Part shown: positions 34,186 to 42,700 of the stretch, piece by piece | Numbering within the stretch: position 1 is the first letter of the stretch | How the letters are laid out: each line of letters opens with the position of its first letter | Assembly: GCA_050249695.1 (NCBI GenBank) | Contig: JBFWQA010000001.1 | Span: 1,178,001 to 1,242,000 of the forward strand | Direction of reading: 5' to 3' | DNA from: JACKJP01 sp050249695 | Lineage (GTDB): Bacteria > Pseudomonadota > Alphaproteobacteria > Rhizobiales > Tepidamorphaceae | Length of the DNA stretch: 64,000 nt | Notes under the pieces: generated by a model | Seen by the model: the letters and a program-made list of their open reading frames with translations, nothing else | What the model was told of the DNA's origin: nothing | The model's database searches: none | Position numbers and translations under genes: made by a program

Positions 34186-34280
34186 CCGGTTCACAAGTCC
34201 GTTCCCATTGACGGCGATGTTCAAAGGATTTTCTCCCCGGCCAGCACCGCGCGCGCTTCGTCGATGTTAAGCCTCGGCGG
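34186..34280 (-). pseudogene. Broken duplicate of the small terminase gene
   Basis: The plus-strand sequence CCGGTTCACAAGTCCG at 34186 is identical to 34932-34947 at the end of the small terminase gene. After a deletion of about 117 bases, similarity resumes with CATTGACGGCGATGTTCAAA against CATTGATGGCGATGTTCAAA (35065 onward), including GGATTTTCTCCC..GGCCAG and the GCCTCGGC block. One A is missing from the AAAA run. The rest of the gap 34030-34367 holds no gene. Confidence 0.75.
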
Positions 34281-34367
34281 GAATTGGCGTGACGCGGCGG
34301 CGCATTGGTGACTTGATTGTCACCGTCACTGCCTCAAACTGGCAAATCATCGCGGGGGTGAATAAGC

Positions 34368-34871
34368 ATGGCCTTTAGGCGACGTGCCATAAATTATCGG
34401 TTCAATCTGCTCGATGGCCTCATTCTCGGCCTTGTCGGCGCGATATGCCTGGTTGCCTTTTGGCGAGGCGACATTGGCCCTAAACAGCGCGTGTCGCCTG
34501 AAGATCGCATCCAGCAGGCATCCCGCACCCCTCGACCCCATGTCGACGCCACAACCTTGGAGGAACGCCACCAACTCATGCAGCGCTTCCTGCAAGCTGC
34601 ACCTGGCAGCCTGGGATTGCTCAACGAGGATCCGAACGCCGCCGATGTGGAGGTCGTCAACAAGCATGTGACGTTCTACTACCTCGTCGAACCGCCCCTG
34701 GAGATGAGTGCTTCTGAAATCCAGCGCGCGACAGCAGACAGACTGTGCCGGAACGAGGCCGCGCGGGAAGCTTATTCCGCCGGCATGGAAGGCCGTTACG
34801 TGCTGCACGATGCGGACTACGTTGTGATGGACAGGTTTGTGATCAATGCGTCCACCTGCGGTCTCGATTGA
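34368..34871 (+). CDS. Membrane-anchored hypothetical protein with a paired-cysteine module
   Basis: A 167-residue protein with one N-terminal membrane segment (LLDGLILGLVGAICLVAFW) and a soluble part expected in the periplasm. Residues about 62-167 match the repeat unit of the protein at 35548-37047: a helix, a YYLVEPPLEMSASEIQRATA stretch, Cys127 in DRLCRNEAAREA and Cys164 in INASTCGLD. The two Cys are 37 residues apart, as in three of the four units of the neighbour. A disulfide-stabilised domain is likely. The function is unknown. Confidence 0.65.
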   Translation: MAFRRRAINYRFNLLDGLILGLVGAICLVAFWRGDIGPKQRVSPEDRIQQASRTPRPHVDATTLEERHQLMQRFLQAAPGSLGLLNEDPNAADVEVVNKHVTFYYLVEPPLEMSASEIQRATADRLCRNEAAREAYSAGMEGRYVLHDADYVVMDRFVINASTCGLD

Positions 34872-34936
34872 CCCGTCCGCACTGCATGGCCTTCAGCCAC
34901 CCTTTATGATTTGAGCGTGGCGACGCGCTGTCCGGT

Positions 34937-35338
34937 TCACAAGTCCGCTGCGTCTCCCGCGATCGTTACTTGAACCACCCCCGTCCGGCTGTCCTGCCGC
35001 TCGCGCCAGTCTTCGCCTGCGCGGTTCTTCAGTCCGAACATGGCCAGCGTCGCATTGCCGCCGCCATTGATGGCGATGTTCAAAAGGATTTTCTCCCAGG
35101 CCAGAACAGCCTTCGCCTCGCCGATCTTCAGCGCCTCGGCAAAATCGACGTGCCGCTGCGCCCATTCGTCCAGCCGCAGCCGCGTCACGCCGATCTCGCC
35201 GGCCAGCGCGCTAAGCGAATGCCCGGTACCTAGACACGCAATCGCAGTCAGGCAGAAGGCCGGATCGTAACCGTCGTGAGAGGTCTTGATCGCCTTGACG
35301 GTCTTGCCGCCGGTCACGGGTTTCAGTTTCGCGGGCAT
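34937..35338 (-). CDS. Phage terminase small subunit-like protein
   Basis: A 133-residue DNA-binding protein with a helix-turn-helix region GHSLSALAGEIGVTRLRLDE followed by WAQRHVDFAEALKIGEAKAV and a C-terminal FGLKNRAGEDWRERQD. This arrangement is common among small terminase subunits of Rhizobiales prophages. It recognises the packaging site and recruits the large subunit. It stands alone between host genes, about 10 kb upstream of the large subunit in transcription order. Confidence 0.75.
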   Translation of the reverse strand: MPAKLKPVTGGKTVKAIKTSHDGYDPAFCLTAIACLGTGHSLSALAGEIGVTRLRLDEWAQRHVDFAEALKIGEAKAVLAWEKILLNIAINGGGNATLAMFGLKNRAGEDWRERQDSRTGVVQVTIAGDAADL

Positions 35339-35547
35339 TGAACCTCATCATCTCGCTGTTTGGCGCATCGTGACTATCTCGCATGCCAAAGGATGCCGAG
35401 CGCGCCGTATGAGGGAAAGCCGTTCTGATATCGTCCGGGGAATTCAACAACCATAACGGGAACATGATTTCGTTTGTTCCAGAATTGTTTAGCGGGGCAG
35501 CGATGCTTAGGATTTCCACCCGCTGCCATAGGCAAAGGCGAGGTGAG

Positions 35548-37047
35548 ATGGCGCATTTTGCACCCGGGAAGACGGCCTGCGAATTTCTCAGGGCGCATTT
35601 CTGTTCGAATGCCGGCAAGGCGATATTGGCCGTCGTGACCGGCATCCTGGCGCTTTTGGCCGCCCCTTCAGCGGCACTGGATCTCGATGCAAGACTCGAC
35701 GACACGGTCAGGAACCGTGGCCTACAAGCGATCGCCGATGGGTGGTTTTATGTCGGCACGGACGTCGACGGTGGCACACTGACGATTCGGTACCGGGTGC
35801 CGGCCGACATACGTCCCGATGACGGCATGGTTCGCATGATATGCCAGGCCCCTGACATGCGAGACCTGATCGAGGCCGGGGCGACGGTCCGTATCGATCT
35901 TATCAATCCGAAGGACGGAGCGGTCGCGACTTTGGAGGCGAACGCGGATCGTTGCTATGAGCTGGCTCGAGCCATAGACGCCGAATTCGGCGGAGGATGG
36001 GCGTTTGCACCTGAACGCGTGCATCGTGCATTGGACGGGCAGCCTCTGGAAGAGGCTCTCGCACGCATCGCTGGCTCCATCGCCAACTGGTCGCTCAACG
36101 ATCGTCTGACTCTCGTTTGGGCGAATTCGGAAGGCACGACCATAAACCTCCATGTGGCCGTAAATCAGGACAGTGTCGATGTTGACGCAAACGAGATGTT
36201 GAAGAACATCTGCCGGGATCGGGGCATGGCCACGCTGATTGCCGCCGGCACGACGTTCAAAGCGTACTTTGAGGTATTGGAAGACAACCCCGACAAGCTA
36301 CCGAACGTCTTGACGATCATCGCCGCAACAGATTGCGACAGGCTATCGGCTGACGCCGATGCTAAGGCGCCGATCGTTGAGCTTACGCGAAACTATGACG
36401 AATTCATTCGCAACACGTTCCGCAAACTGGTTTGGCAACAGATTGGAAAAGACGCTGACGCATTCAGGTTCGCAAGGCTCAGGTTCAGTCCCGAGAAGAG
36501 GCGTGCTTACGTCTACGAATTCTCCGGCAACGCCCACACGCTGTCCAAGATTGATCAGCGGGCCATGGGCGCTGCTTTCTGCGCGCACAAAGATGCGCCC
36601 GGACTGTTCAAAGCGGGAGGTCTCATCTGGCTCGTCTGGCAAGACTTGGCGGGTGAAGAGCTGGCCAACGTGCGCATCGACGCCGGGTACTGCGACAAGA
36701 TTCCCGCCGCACGGCGCCGGAATCCGGAAACGCGGCAGCCGCGTGGCGAAAGGGACGACATGATTGAACGTTTCGTGGTGGCCTCTGCCAATGCCCCGGA
36801 CGCCCTTCCCGGACTGCGGACAACAATGTTGGACCCTGAACTGCCGACAATTACCTCCATTCACCGGATCACCAAACCCGGCAATATGCAGGTGTTGCGC
36901 GAGAAACAGATCCGCAGCGTCTGCGGCGACCCGGCGGTTCGCCGCCAGATCGACCGCGGTGTCGTCGCCGAATACGTGCTGCAGCGTTCCGACGGCTCGG
37001 AACACGGCGTCATAACCGTCGACAGCGAGATATGCGAAGCGCGCTGA
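35548..37047 (+). CDS. Exported protein with four paired-cysteine repeats
   Basis: A 499-residue protein with a long N-terminal leader (hydrophobic AILAVVTGILALLAAPSAA, cleavage near residue 44). Four units of about 110 residues follow. Each has an N-terminal helix, beta-strands, a helix with a Cys, a turn containing [LI]xxAG or DRG, and a second Cys. The pairs are C99/C136, C222/C263, C345/C382 and C459/C496, spaced 37, 41, 37 and 37. Examples are MICQAPDMRDLIEAGATV and SVCGDPAVRRQIDRGVVA. The family is not known to me. ATG 35548 follows AGGCGAGGTGAG. Confidence 0.7.
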   Translation: MAHFAPGKTACEFLRAHFCSNAGKAILAVVTGILALLAAPSAALDLDARLDDTVRNRGLQAIADGWFYVGTDVDGGTLTIRYRVPADIRPDDGMVRMICQAPDMRDLIEAGATVRIDLINPKDGAVATLEANADRCYELARAIDAEFGGGWAFAPERVHRALDGQPLEEALARIAGSIANWSLNDRLTLVWANSEGTTINLHVAVNQDSVDVDANEMLKNICRDRGMATLIAAGTTFKAYFEVLEDNPDKLPNVLTIIAATDCDRLSADADAKAPIVELTRNYDEFIRNTFRKLVWQQIGKDADAFRFARLRFSPEKRRAYVYEFSGNAHTLSKIDQRAMGAAFCAHKDAPGLFKAGGLIWLVWQDLAGEELANVRIDAGYCDKIPAARRRNPETRQPRGERDDMIERFVVASANAPDALPGLRTTMLDPELPTITSIHRITKPGNMQVLREKQIRSVCGDPAVRRQIDRGVVAEYVLQRSDGSEHGVITVDSEICEAR

Positions 37048-37123
37048 ACCCTCACCTGTGGACAAATTTTGGCAGATTGACGGAGGTAGGAACGCTCCTG
37101 CTCCGCTCGCACAGTCCTTGTAT

Positions 37124-37137
37124 TTCCCGTACGGGAA
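37124..37137. promoter_or_regulatory. Perfect 14-base palindrome upstream of a secreted protein gene
   Basis: TTCCCGTACGGGAA lies in the otherwise empty gap 37048-37351, about 215 bases before the next start codon. It could be a regulator operator. No matching copy was noticed elsewhere in the window. Confidence 0.3.
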
Positions 37138-37351
37138 TATAGTGGAATCGACCCTGCGGGGGACGAGCCCGATCGCCCCGCATGCGACCCGTTACAACCT
37201 GCGGCGAATTTGAATAAAAGCCTGCCGAGCCATTTTACCCTTTGTTTGCCATAAAGTGCGGCGACGGTGGCGTTCATGAATCGTTAAGCACAACATCGGG
37301 CGAACGACGGCCTCTTTCGGCCAAAACCAAAACCGACCTGGAACGACAACC

Positions 37352-38230
37352 ATGCAATTTGAGCCCGCCGCGCTTGCGCGCCGCGGACGCGTGCGAACGC
37401 GCGTCTGCAACACCCTTCTTGCCGCTGCGATGGCGTTATGTGGCTTCACATCATCACCGGCTACCTCGGGCAGCTTCCCCGGCACCGGATACAAGGGCGA
37501 CGACTACTTCTTCTCAGCCGATCCCCGCGATGTGACGGTCACGCTCCTTTCGGAAGGCGGCGACCCAGCCCGGCAGTTCACCCTGCCGGGTGCCTACATA
37601 TTCCATGCGAAGGGGACGCGTGGGCCGCACGATCTTGCGCGCGGGCGCCTTTTCACGAGAAGAATAGGCCTGATCGCGACATTCAACGGACAGCCTCTCT
37701 CGATCGCCGCTGCGGCAACCCGGCCGACCAGCAATGCGGCGCTCGAAGCCGTGATCGAAGCGATGCAACCCGAATACTACGATGTATTCCTGGTCAGCGA
37801 GAAACGCACACACGATCTGCGGGAGCGCTACCAGAAAATGCTCTCGCACCTCATCGATACGCGATATTACCAGGCCTTGGAGATGCTGGGCGGCAAGTGG
37901 TCATACGACAGTGAGACGACGTCATTTTTCGGCCTCGCGCAGGACGACGAGTTCGATCTGATCGTCTGCTTCGACAAGGTGATGCATGCGACCGGCGGCG
38001 CCTGCACCTATCATTTCTTTCTGTCCGCTGGCATCTCGGCGCGCGCCCATTTTCAATCGCCCGGCCAACTCGGAGGACGAAATGAGGTCAATGCCCGGAT
38101 CCGGTCGATACGCCGTCATCTTTGCCGGCATATCGGATGCGTGGATGTGAACGAACGGGGCGCCCTGCTACCCCTACCCGACCAGAAGCCGCCAAAAGAT
38201 GATCTTACGGGGTCCGTCCAGCACCAGTGA
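37352..38230 (+). CDS. Hypothetical secreted protein
   Basis: A 292-residue protein with an N-terminal leader (VCNTLLAAAMALCGFTSSPA) and a soluble remainder. It contains FFSADPRDVTVTLLSEGGDP, RERYQKMLSHLIDTRYYQAL and four late cysteines (LIVCFDKVMHATGGACTYHF; RHLCRHIGCVDV). I do not recognise the family. It follows the paired-cysteine protein on the same strand; a link is possible but not shown. Confidence 0.55.
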   Translation: MQFEPAALARRGRVRTRVCNTLLAAAMALCGFTSSPATSGSFPGTGYKGDDYFFSADPRDVTVTLLSEGGDPARQFTLPGAYIFHAKGTRGPHDLARGRLFTRRIGLIATFNGQPLSIAAAATRPTSNAALEAVIEAMQPEYYDVFLVSEKRTHDLRERYQKMLSHLIDTRYYQALEMLGGKWSYDSETTSFFGLAQDDEFDLIVCFDKVMHATGGACTYHFFLSAGISARAHFQSPGQLGGRNEVNARIRSIRRHLCRHIGCVDVNERGALLPLPDQKPPKDDLTGSVQHQ

Positions 38231-38374
38231 TGGGCGATGGCAATGCCCAAACGTTCACGCGGCGCCGTAGTATCGAGCCGATGAGCATCAGGCCAGGCCC
38301 TCTCTCTGTGAGGCGCGACCGAGCAGTCCATACCGCCCGCCTGTCGGCACGGGCAGCCTTTGCGGGAGCCGCCG

Positions 38375-39064
38375 CTACACGCTGTCCTTCGGATGGTGAA
38401 ACACCTGCACCGGCACCCAGCCTTGCTCGTAGTGCGGCAGCGTCCAGGGCTCGGCCAGCCCCGCCGCGCGCCATTTCACGAACGCCGGATGGTTGAGCAC
38501 CGCATCCATATAGGCCCGCGTCTCAGGCATCACCGGGATCTGATAGGTATCCAGCCGCGTCACCACGGGCGCATACATCGCGTCGGCCGCGCAGAAATTC
38601 CCGTAGAGGAAATCGCCGCCGCGCCCGAACTTCCCGCGCGCCTCCGCCCACAGCGCCTCGATCCGCGCCACATCGGCCGCAACGTCCGGGCCCAGGTCGC
38701 GCGGCGCGAAACGTTTGCCCAGATTCATCGGACATGCGCCGCGCAGCGTCGTGAAGCCGGCATGCATTTCCGCGGCCGCCGCCCGCGCATGCGCCCGTGC
38801 CGCCTTTTCGGCCGGCCAGACAGGCTTGTCGGGGAAATTGTCCGCCACATAATCGATGATCGCGAGGCTCTCCCACACCCGCACCTCGCCATCATGCAGG
38901 CACGGCATCTTCCCCGTCGGCGAGACTTCCAGCATCTTCTGCCGCGTATCGGGAAACGCCATCGCGATCACGGTCTCATCGAAGGGAATGCCCAGCGCCG
39001 TCATCAGCAGCCACGGCCGCAGCGACCACGAGGAATACAGCTTGTTGGCGAGATAGAGATGCAT
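38375..39064 (-). CDS. Glutathione S-transferase
   Basis: A 229-residue cytosolic protein. The N-terminal half has LANKLYSSWSLRPWLLMTAL with the Ser used for glutathione activation, and the cis-Pro/GSH loop VSPTGKMPCLHDGEVRVWES, with LAIIDYVADNFP at the domain border. The helical C-terminal half has GNFCAADAMYAPVVTRLDTY. The length is typical. It is unrelated in detail to the GST at 22063-22860. Confidence 0.85.
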   Translation of the reverse strand: MHLYLANKLYSSWSLRPWLLMTALGIPFDETVIAMAFPDTRQKMLEVSPTGKMPCLHDGEVRVWESLAIIDYVADNFPDKPVWPAEKAARAHARAAAAEMHAGFTTLRGACPMNLGKRFAPRDLGPDVAADVARIEALWAEARGKFGRGGDFLYGNFCAADAMYAPVVTRLDTYQIPVMPETRAYMDAVLNHPAFVKWRAAGLAEPWTLPHYEQGWVPVQVFHHPKDSV

Positions 39065-39243
39065 GGACCTTATTCCGAACTGGACATCCGAGATCAGAGC
39101 GAAATGTGGATAACAAAATCCGAATCAACACATGCTTGTTGCTAATACCAAGTCACATCTGCTGCTTTTCGAGACATACTTGCAAAAGATGGACAAACGG
39201 CGGGTGAACTTACACTGATCGCCAGAACTCGAGCGCGGCAACC

Positions 39244-39438
39244 TTGATTGTTTCCTTTATCCGACTCTATCAGCGGTTCGCACCCGCGAGAATTCGAGGC
39301 AGGTGCCGCTTTGATCCCTCTTGCTCAGAGTATGCCGTTTTGTCGATCCAGAAATATGGCTCCGTCAAAGGAAGCTTCAAGTCGTTTGCGCGAATACGAC
39401 GATGCCGCCCACCTAACGGAGGCGAGGACCGTCCTTGA
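39244..39438 (+). CDS. yidD: Membrane protein insertion efficiency factor YidD
   Basis: A 64-residue protein with the YidD signature: LYQRFAPARIRGRCRFDPSC, SEYAVLSIQKYGSVKGSF and RRCRPPNGGEDRP. The three Cys and the PSCSxYA core are in place. YidD assists YidC in membrane protein insertion and normally lies beside rnpA and yidC; here it stands alone. The start is TTG 39244 with a weak ribosome binding site. Confidence 0.8.
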   Translation: MIVSFIRLYQRFAPARIRGRCRFDPSCSEYAVLSIQKYGSVKGSFKSFARIRRCRPPNGGEDRP

Positions 39439-39450
39439 AATGATGGGGGA

Positions 39451-39693
39451 ATGCAAATGACCTATCAATACCGCTGTGTCGCGGGACCATCCAACATCAA
39501 TGTTAGAAATGATCGTGAGAGAGCCAAAGCAGTACAGGCTTACGAAGATATCATTAATCAGGAAGCGGAGGATGGCTGGGAGTATGTTAGCATGGGCGAA
39601 TACCATACAACGACGCCTCCCGGTTGTTGGCCCGGAAGCAAACCGGAAATCGCTACGCTGAAGATATTGGTATTTCGCAGAGCGACACGGTAA
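39451..39693 (+). CDS. DUF4177-like small protein
   Basis: An 80-residue soluble protein. YQYRCVAGP, DIINQEAEDGWEYVSM and LKILVFRRATR match the DUF4177 layout of a small alpha-beta sandwich. An alternative ATG at 39457 is closer to a proper distance from GGGGGA. It lies 12 bases after yidD and may share its transcript. The function is unknown. Confidence 0.65.
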   Translation: MQMTYQYRCVAGPSNINVRNDRERAKAVQAYEDIINQEAEDGWEYVSMGEYHTTTPPGCWPGSKPEIATLKILVFRRATR

Positions 39694-39714
39694 TCGTCAA
39701 TTCGGCCCAGCCCC

Positions 39715-42700
39715 TCAATAATCCTTCTCGAAGAATATCCCCAGATCCGTCCGCCCGTCCGAGCCCACCCCGCCGCGCGCCTTGAGGTTTTCCGTCACGT
39801 CGAGATTGACCGTGCCGCGCGTCGAGCCGTTGGCGCCGGCCTCCACGCCCAGATAGACATTGTCGCGCACATAGCGTCCGGCCTTCACCGCCGTGTTGCC
39901 TTCCGCGTCGGTGACGATTTCCAGGTCGTCCAGCCCCGCCGCGCCGCGCAGGCTCGACAGCAGCGAATTGTTGCTGCCGCCCGCCAGTTCCGCCGCCGCC
40001 GCCGCCAGCCTTGCGATCTGCACCGGCGAAAGCTCGCTCAGGCCCCGGTTGAAGATCAACCGCGCCAGCACCTCGTCCTGCGGCAGCGCGGGCTGCGAGG
40101 AAAAGGCGATCGCCGGGTCCGAAACGCGCCCGCGCACGGTGATCAGCACGGTGATGTCGTCGCTCTCGTTGCGCGCCACGAGGTTCACGAAGGGGTCGAG
40201 ATCGCCGATCAGCGTCACATTGCCTTCGTCGAAGGTGATGCGCTTGCCGAGGATGGAAAGCCGGCCCCGGATCAGGTCGAAGCTGCCGACCGGCACGATA
40301 TTGGTCACCGGCCCGGTGATGCGCACCGCGCCCCCCACCTCCGCGTCCAGCCCGCGCCCGCGCACGAAGATGCGGTTCGGCGCGTCGATGCGGATATCGA
40401 CCCGGGCGATGGCGGGCCGCGCCGTCGGCATGGGCGGTGCCCCGGCGACATCGCGCCGCGCCCGCTTCAGCGTCGCCGCGACTTTTGGCGGCGGCGCGAC
40501 ATGCTTCACGTCGAGGCGCGAAGCGGCACCGCCGAAGTTGCTGGCGATGGACAGTTCGGCCCGTTCCACGCGGATGGCGCCGCTGATCAGCGGGTCGCGC
40601 GCCAGCGGCCCCGTCACGCCGAGATCGCCGCTGAGCGTCGCGACCACGAACTGCCCGTCGGCATAGCGCGCCTCGCGCAGCGCGATGGAAAGGTTTGCCG
40701 GATAGCCCGCCGAAAGCGATACATTGCCCTGCCCGCTCACCGTGCCCCCGCCCGCGACCGACGCGGAAAGCCGGCTGATCGTCACCTGCTCGGCGCTCAG
40801 CTGCGCTGCCAGCATGATGTCGTTGAGCCGCAGATTGGTTTCCGGGTCGACAAGCTGCGCCCCGGCCGCCGAAATCTGCCCGTTGATCACGGGCGACGAA
40901 ACGCTGCCGCTCACGCTCGCATCCAGCTTGACCGTGCCCGAAAGCTGGGTGCCCCGGTCGCCGAGGAAGCGGTTTGCCAGCGTCAGCGGCGCCGAACCGT
41001 TGACCCGGACGGCAAGCCCGTTGCCGGAAACCGGCACGCGGCCGCTGGCCGTCAGCGAAAGCCCCTGCGCGCCATTGGCGCGGGCCGAGGTGAGCGTCAG
41101 CACGCCCTCGCCATAGCGGCCTTCCGCGCTGGCGCTGATCGGTGCGGCGAAGGCGACGGGCGCCGCGGAAATCCCCTGACCGTCCAGCCTGAAATCGGCA
41201 GCCGGCTCTTCGATCGTCCCGCCGATGCTCGCCGTGCCGGTGATCCGGCCTTTCAGCTCCTGCCCCTTCACCACCCTATTCAGCGGATCGAGCGGAAAAC
41301 GCTCAAGCGCGACGTCGAGGTCCAGCGCGCCCCTCGGCAGCGTCACGGTGCCATTCGCCGTCGCCCGCATCCCGCCTTCGGCGGCGATGGTCGAGTTGAC
41401 GGCAAGGCGGTCGCCCTCGGTGCGTCCGCGCGCCTTGATGTCCAGCGCGCCGAGCCCTGCCTGCCGCAGCGCCGCGGCCGTGATCCCCCGGGCCGCGAGG
41501 TCGAAGTCCAGCACCGGATCGGCGCGCCTGCCGGTCGCCCGGGCGGTGCCGTTCACCGTGCCGGCAAGCTTCAACTCCGGCATCACCGCGTTGCCGATGG
41601 CAAGCGGCAGATCGCGGATGACGACGTTGAGGTCGAGGGTTTCCGCGTAGGTGCCCGACGCCGATACGCGCCCGCCGCCGACATCCAGTATGAAGCCGTC
41701 CACCTTCACGTCCCGCCCCTCGACCAGCAGAGAGGCAGGTTCGGCAAGCCGCGCCGTCAGCTCGCCCTGCGCCAGATCGAAACGCGAGAGGTTGAGCCGG
41801 TATCCCATCCCCTCGGGCGCAAGATTGCCGGCAAGCCCGGCCTGCGTCCCGTTCTTCAGCGCGGCGCTCGCCGTGAAGTCCGTCTTGTCGCCCTGCCGCC
41901 CGGCATTGGCCGCCAGCCGCGCGATCTCGATCCCGCTGATCGTCGCGTCCGAAGCGCTCAACGTACCCTCGACCATCGGCACGCCGAACGCGTCTTCCAC
42001 CGCGGCATTGATATCCGCTTCGCCGATCCGAGTGTCGCCGAAGACGAGGCCTTTGGCATCGGCACGGATCGTCGCGTTCTGCCTGCCTTCTGCGCCATTG
42101 AGTTTGATATCGGCGTTGAGCGCGCCGGACGCTTCGGTGAGAAACAGCGCCGCGGCCGTCGAGATGTCCGGCGCTTCTATCTGAAGATTGCCGAAATAGA
42201 GCCCTTCGCGGCCCTGCGCGACGGACCCTGTCACCGCAGCGCCGCCGGCGTTGAAGTTGAGCCCGTCGATCCGCGTCTCGCCCCTGGCCGTGGCAATGGC
42301 CGCCTTCAGGCGCGCCGCCACGCCTTCGAGAAACGCGCTGCCGGCGATATCGCCGCTCAGCCGCCCGTCTTCCTGCACACCGTTGAAGCTGATTGTCCCT
42401 TCGGTCAGCTTCTTCTTCATCAGCGCGCCGGAAGGCATGTCCGCCGTCAGCCCGAGGTTGATCCTGCCCTCCGCGCCCTTCGCCGTGCCGCGCGCCGTCA
42501 GCCGGCCGGACATGTTCTCGCTGAGCAGCGACGCGTCGGCCAGCGACGCCTCGAAAGCAAAATCGGAGGCTTGCGAACCATAGGTGCCATCCGCGCTCAG
42601 CACCGCGCGCTCGTTGCCGATCCGGAAATTTCTGGCCGTGATGCCCGCTTCGCCGCGCGCCACGCCGCCGGTGATCTTCGTCTCGCCGGCAAACAGCCTG

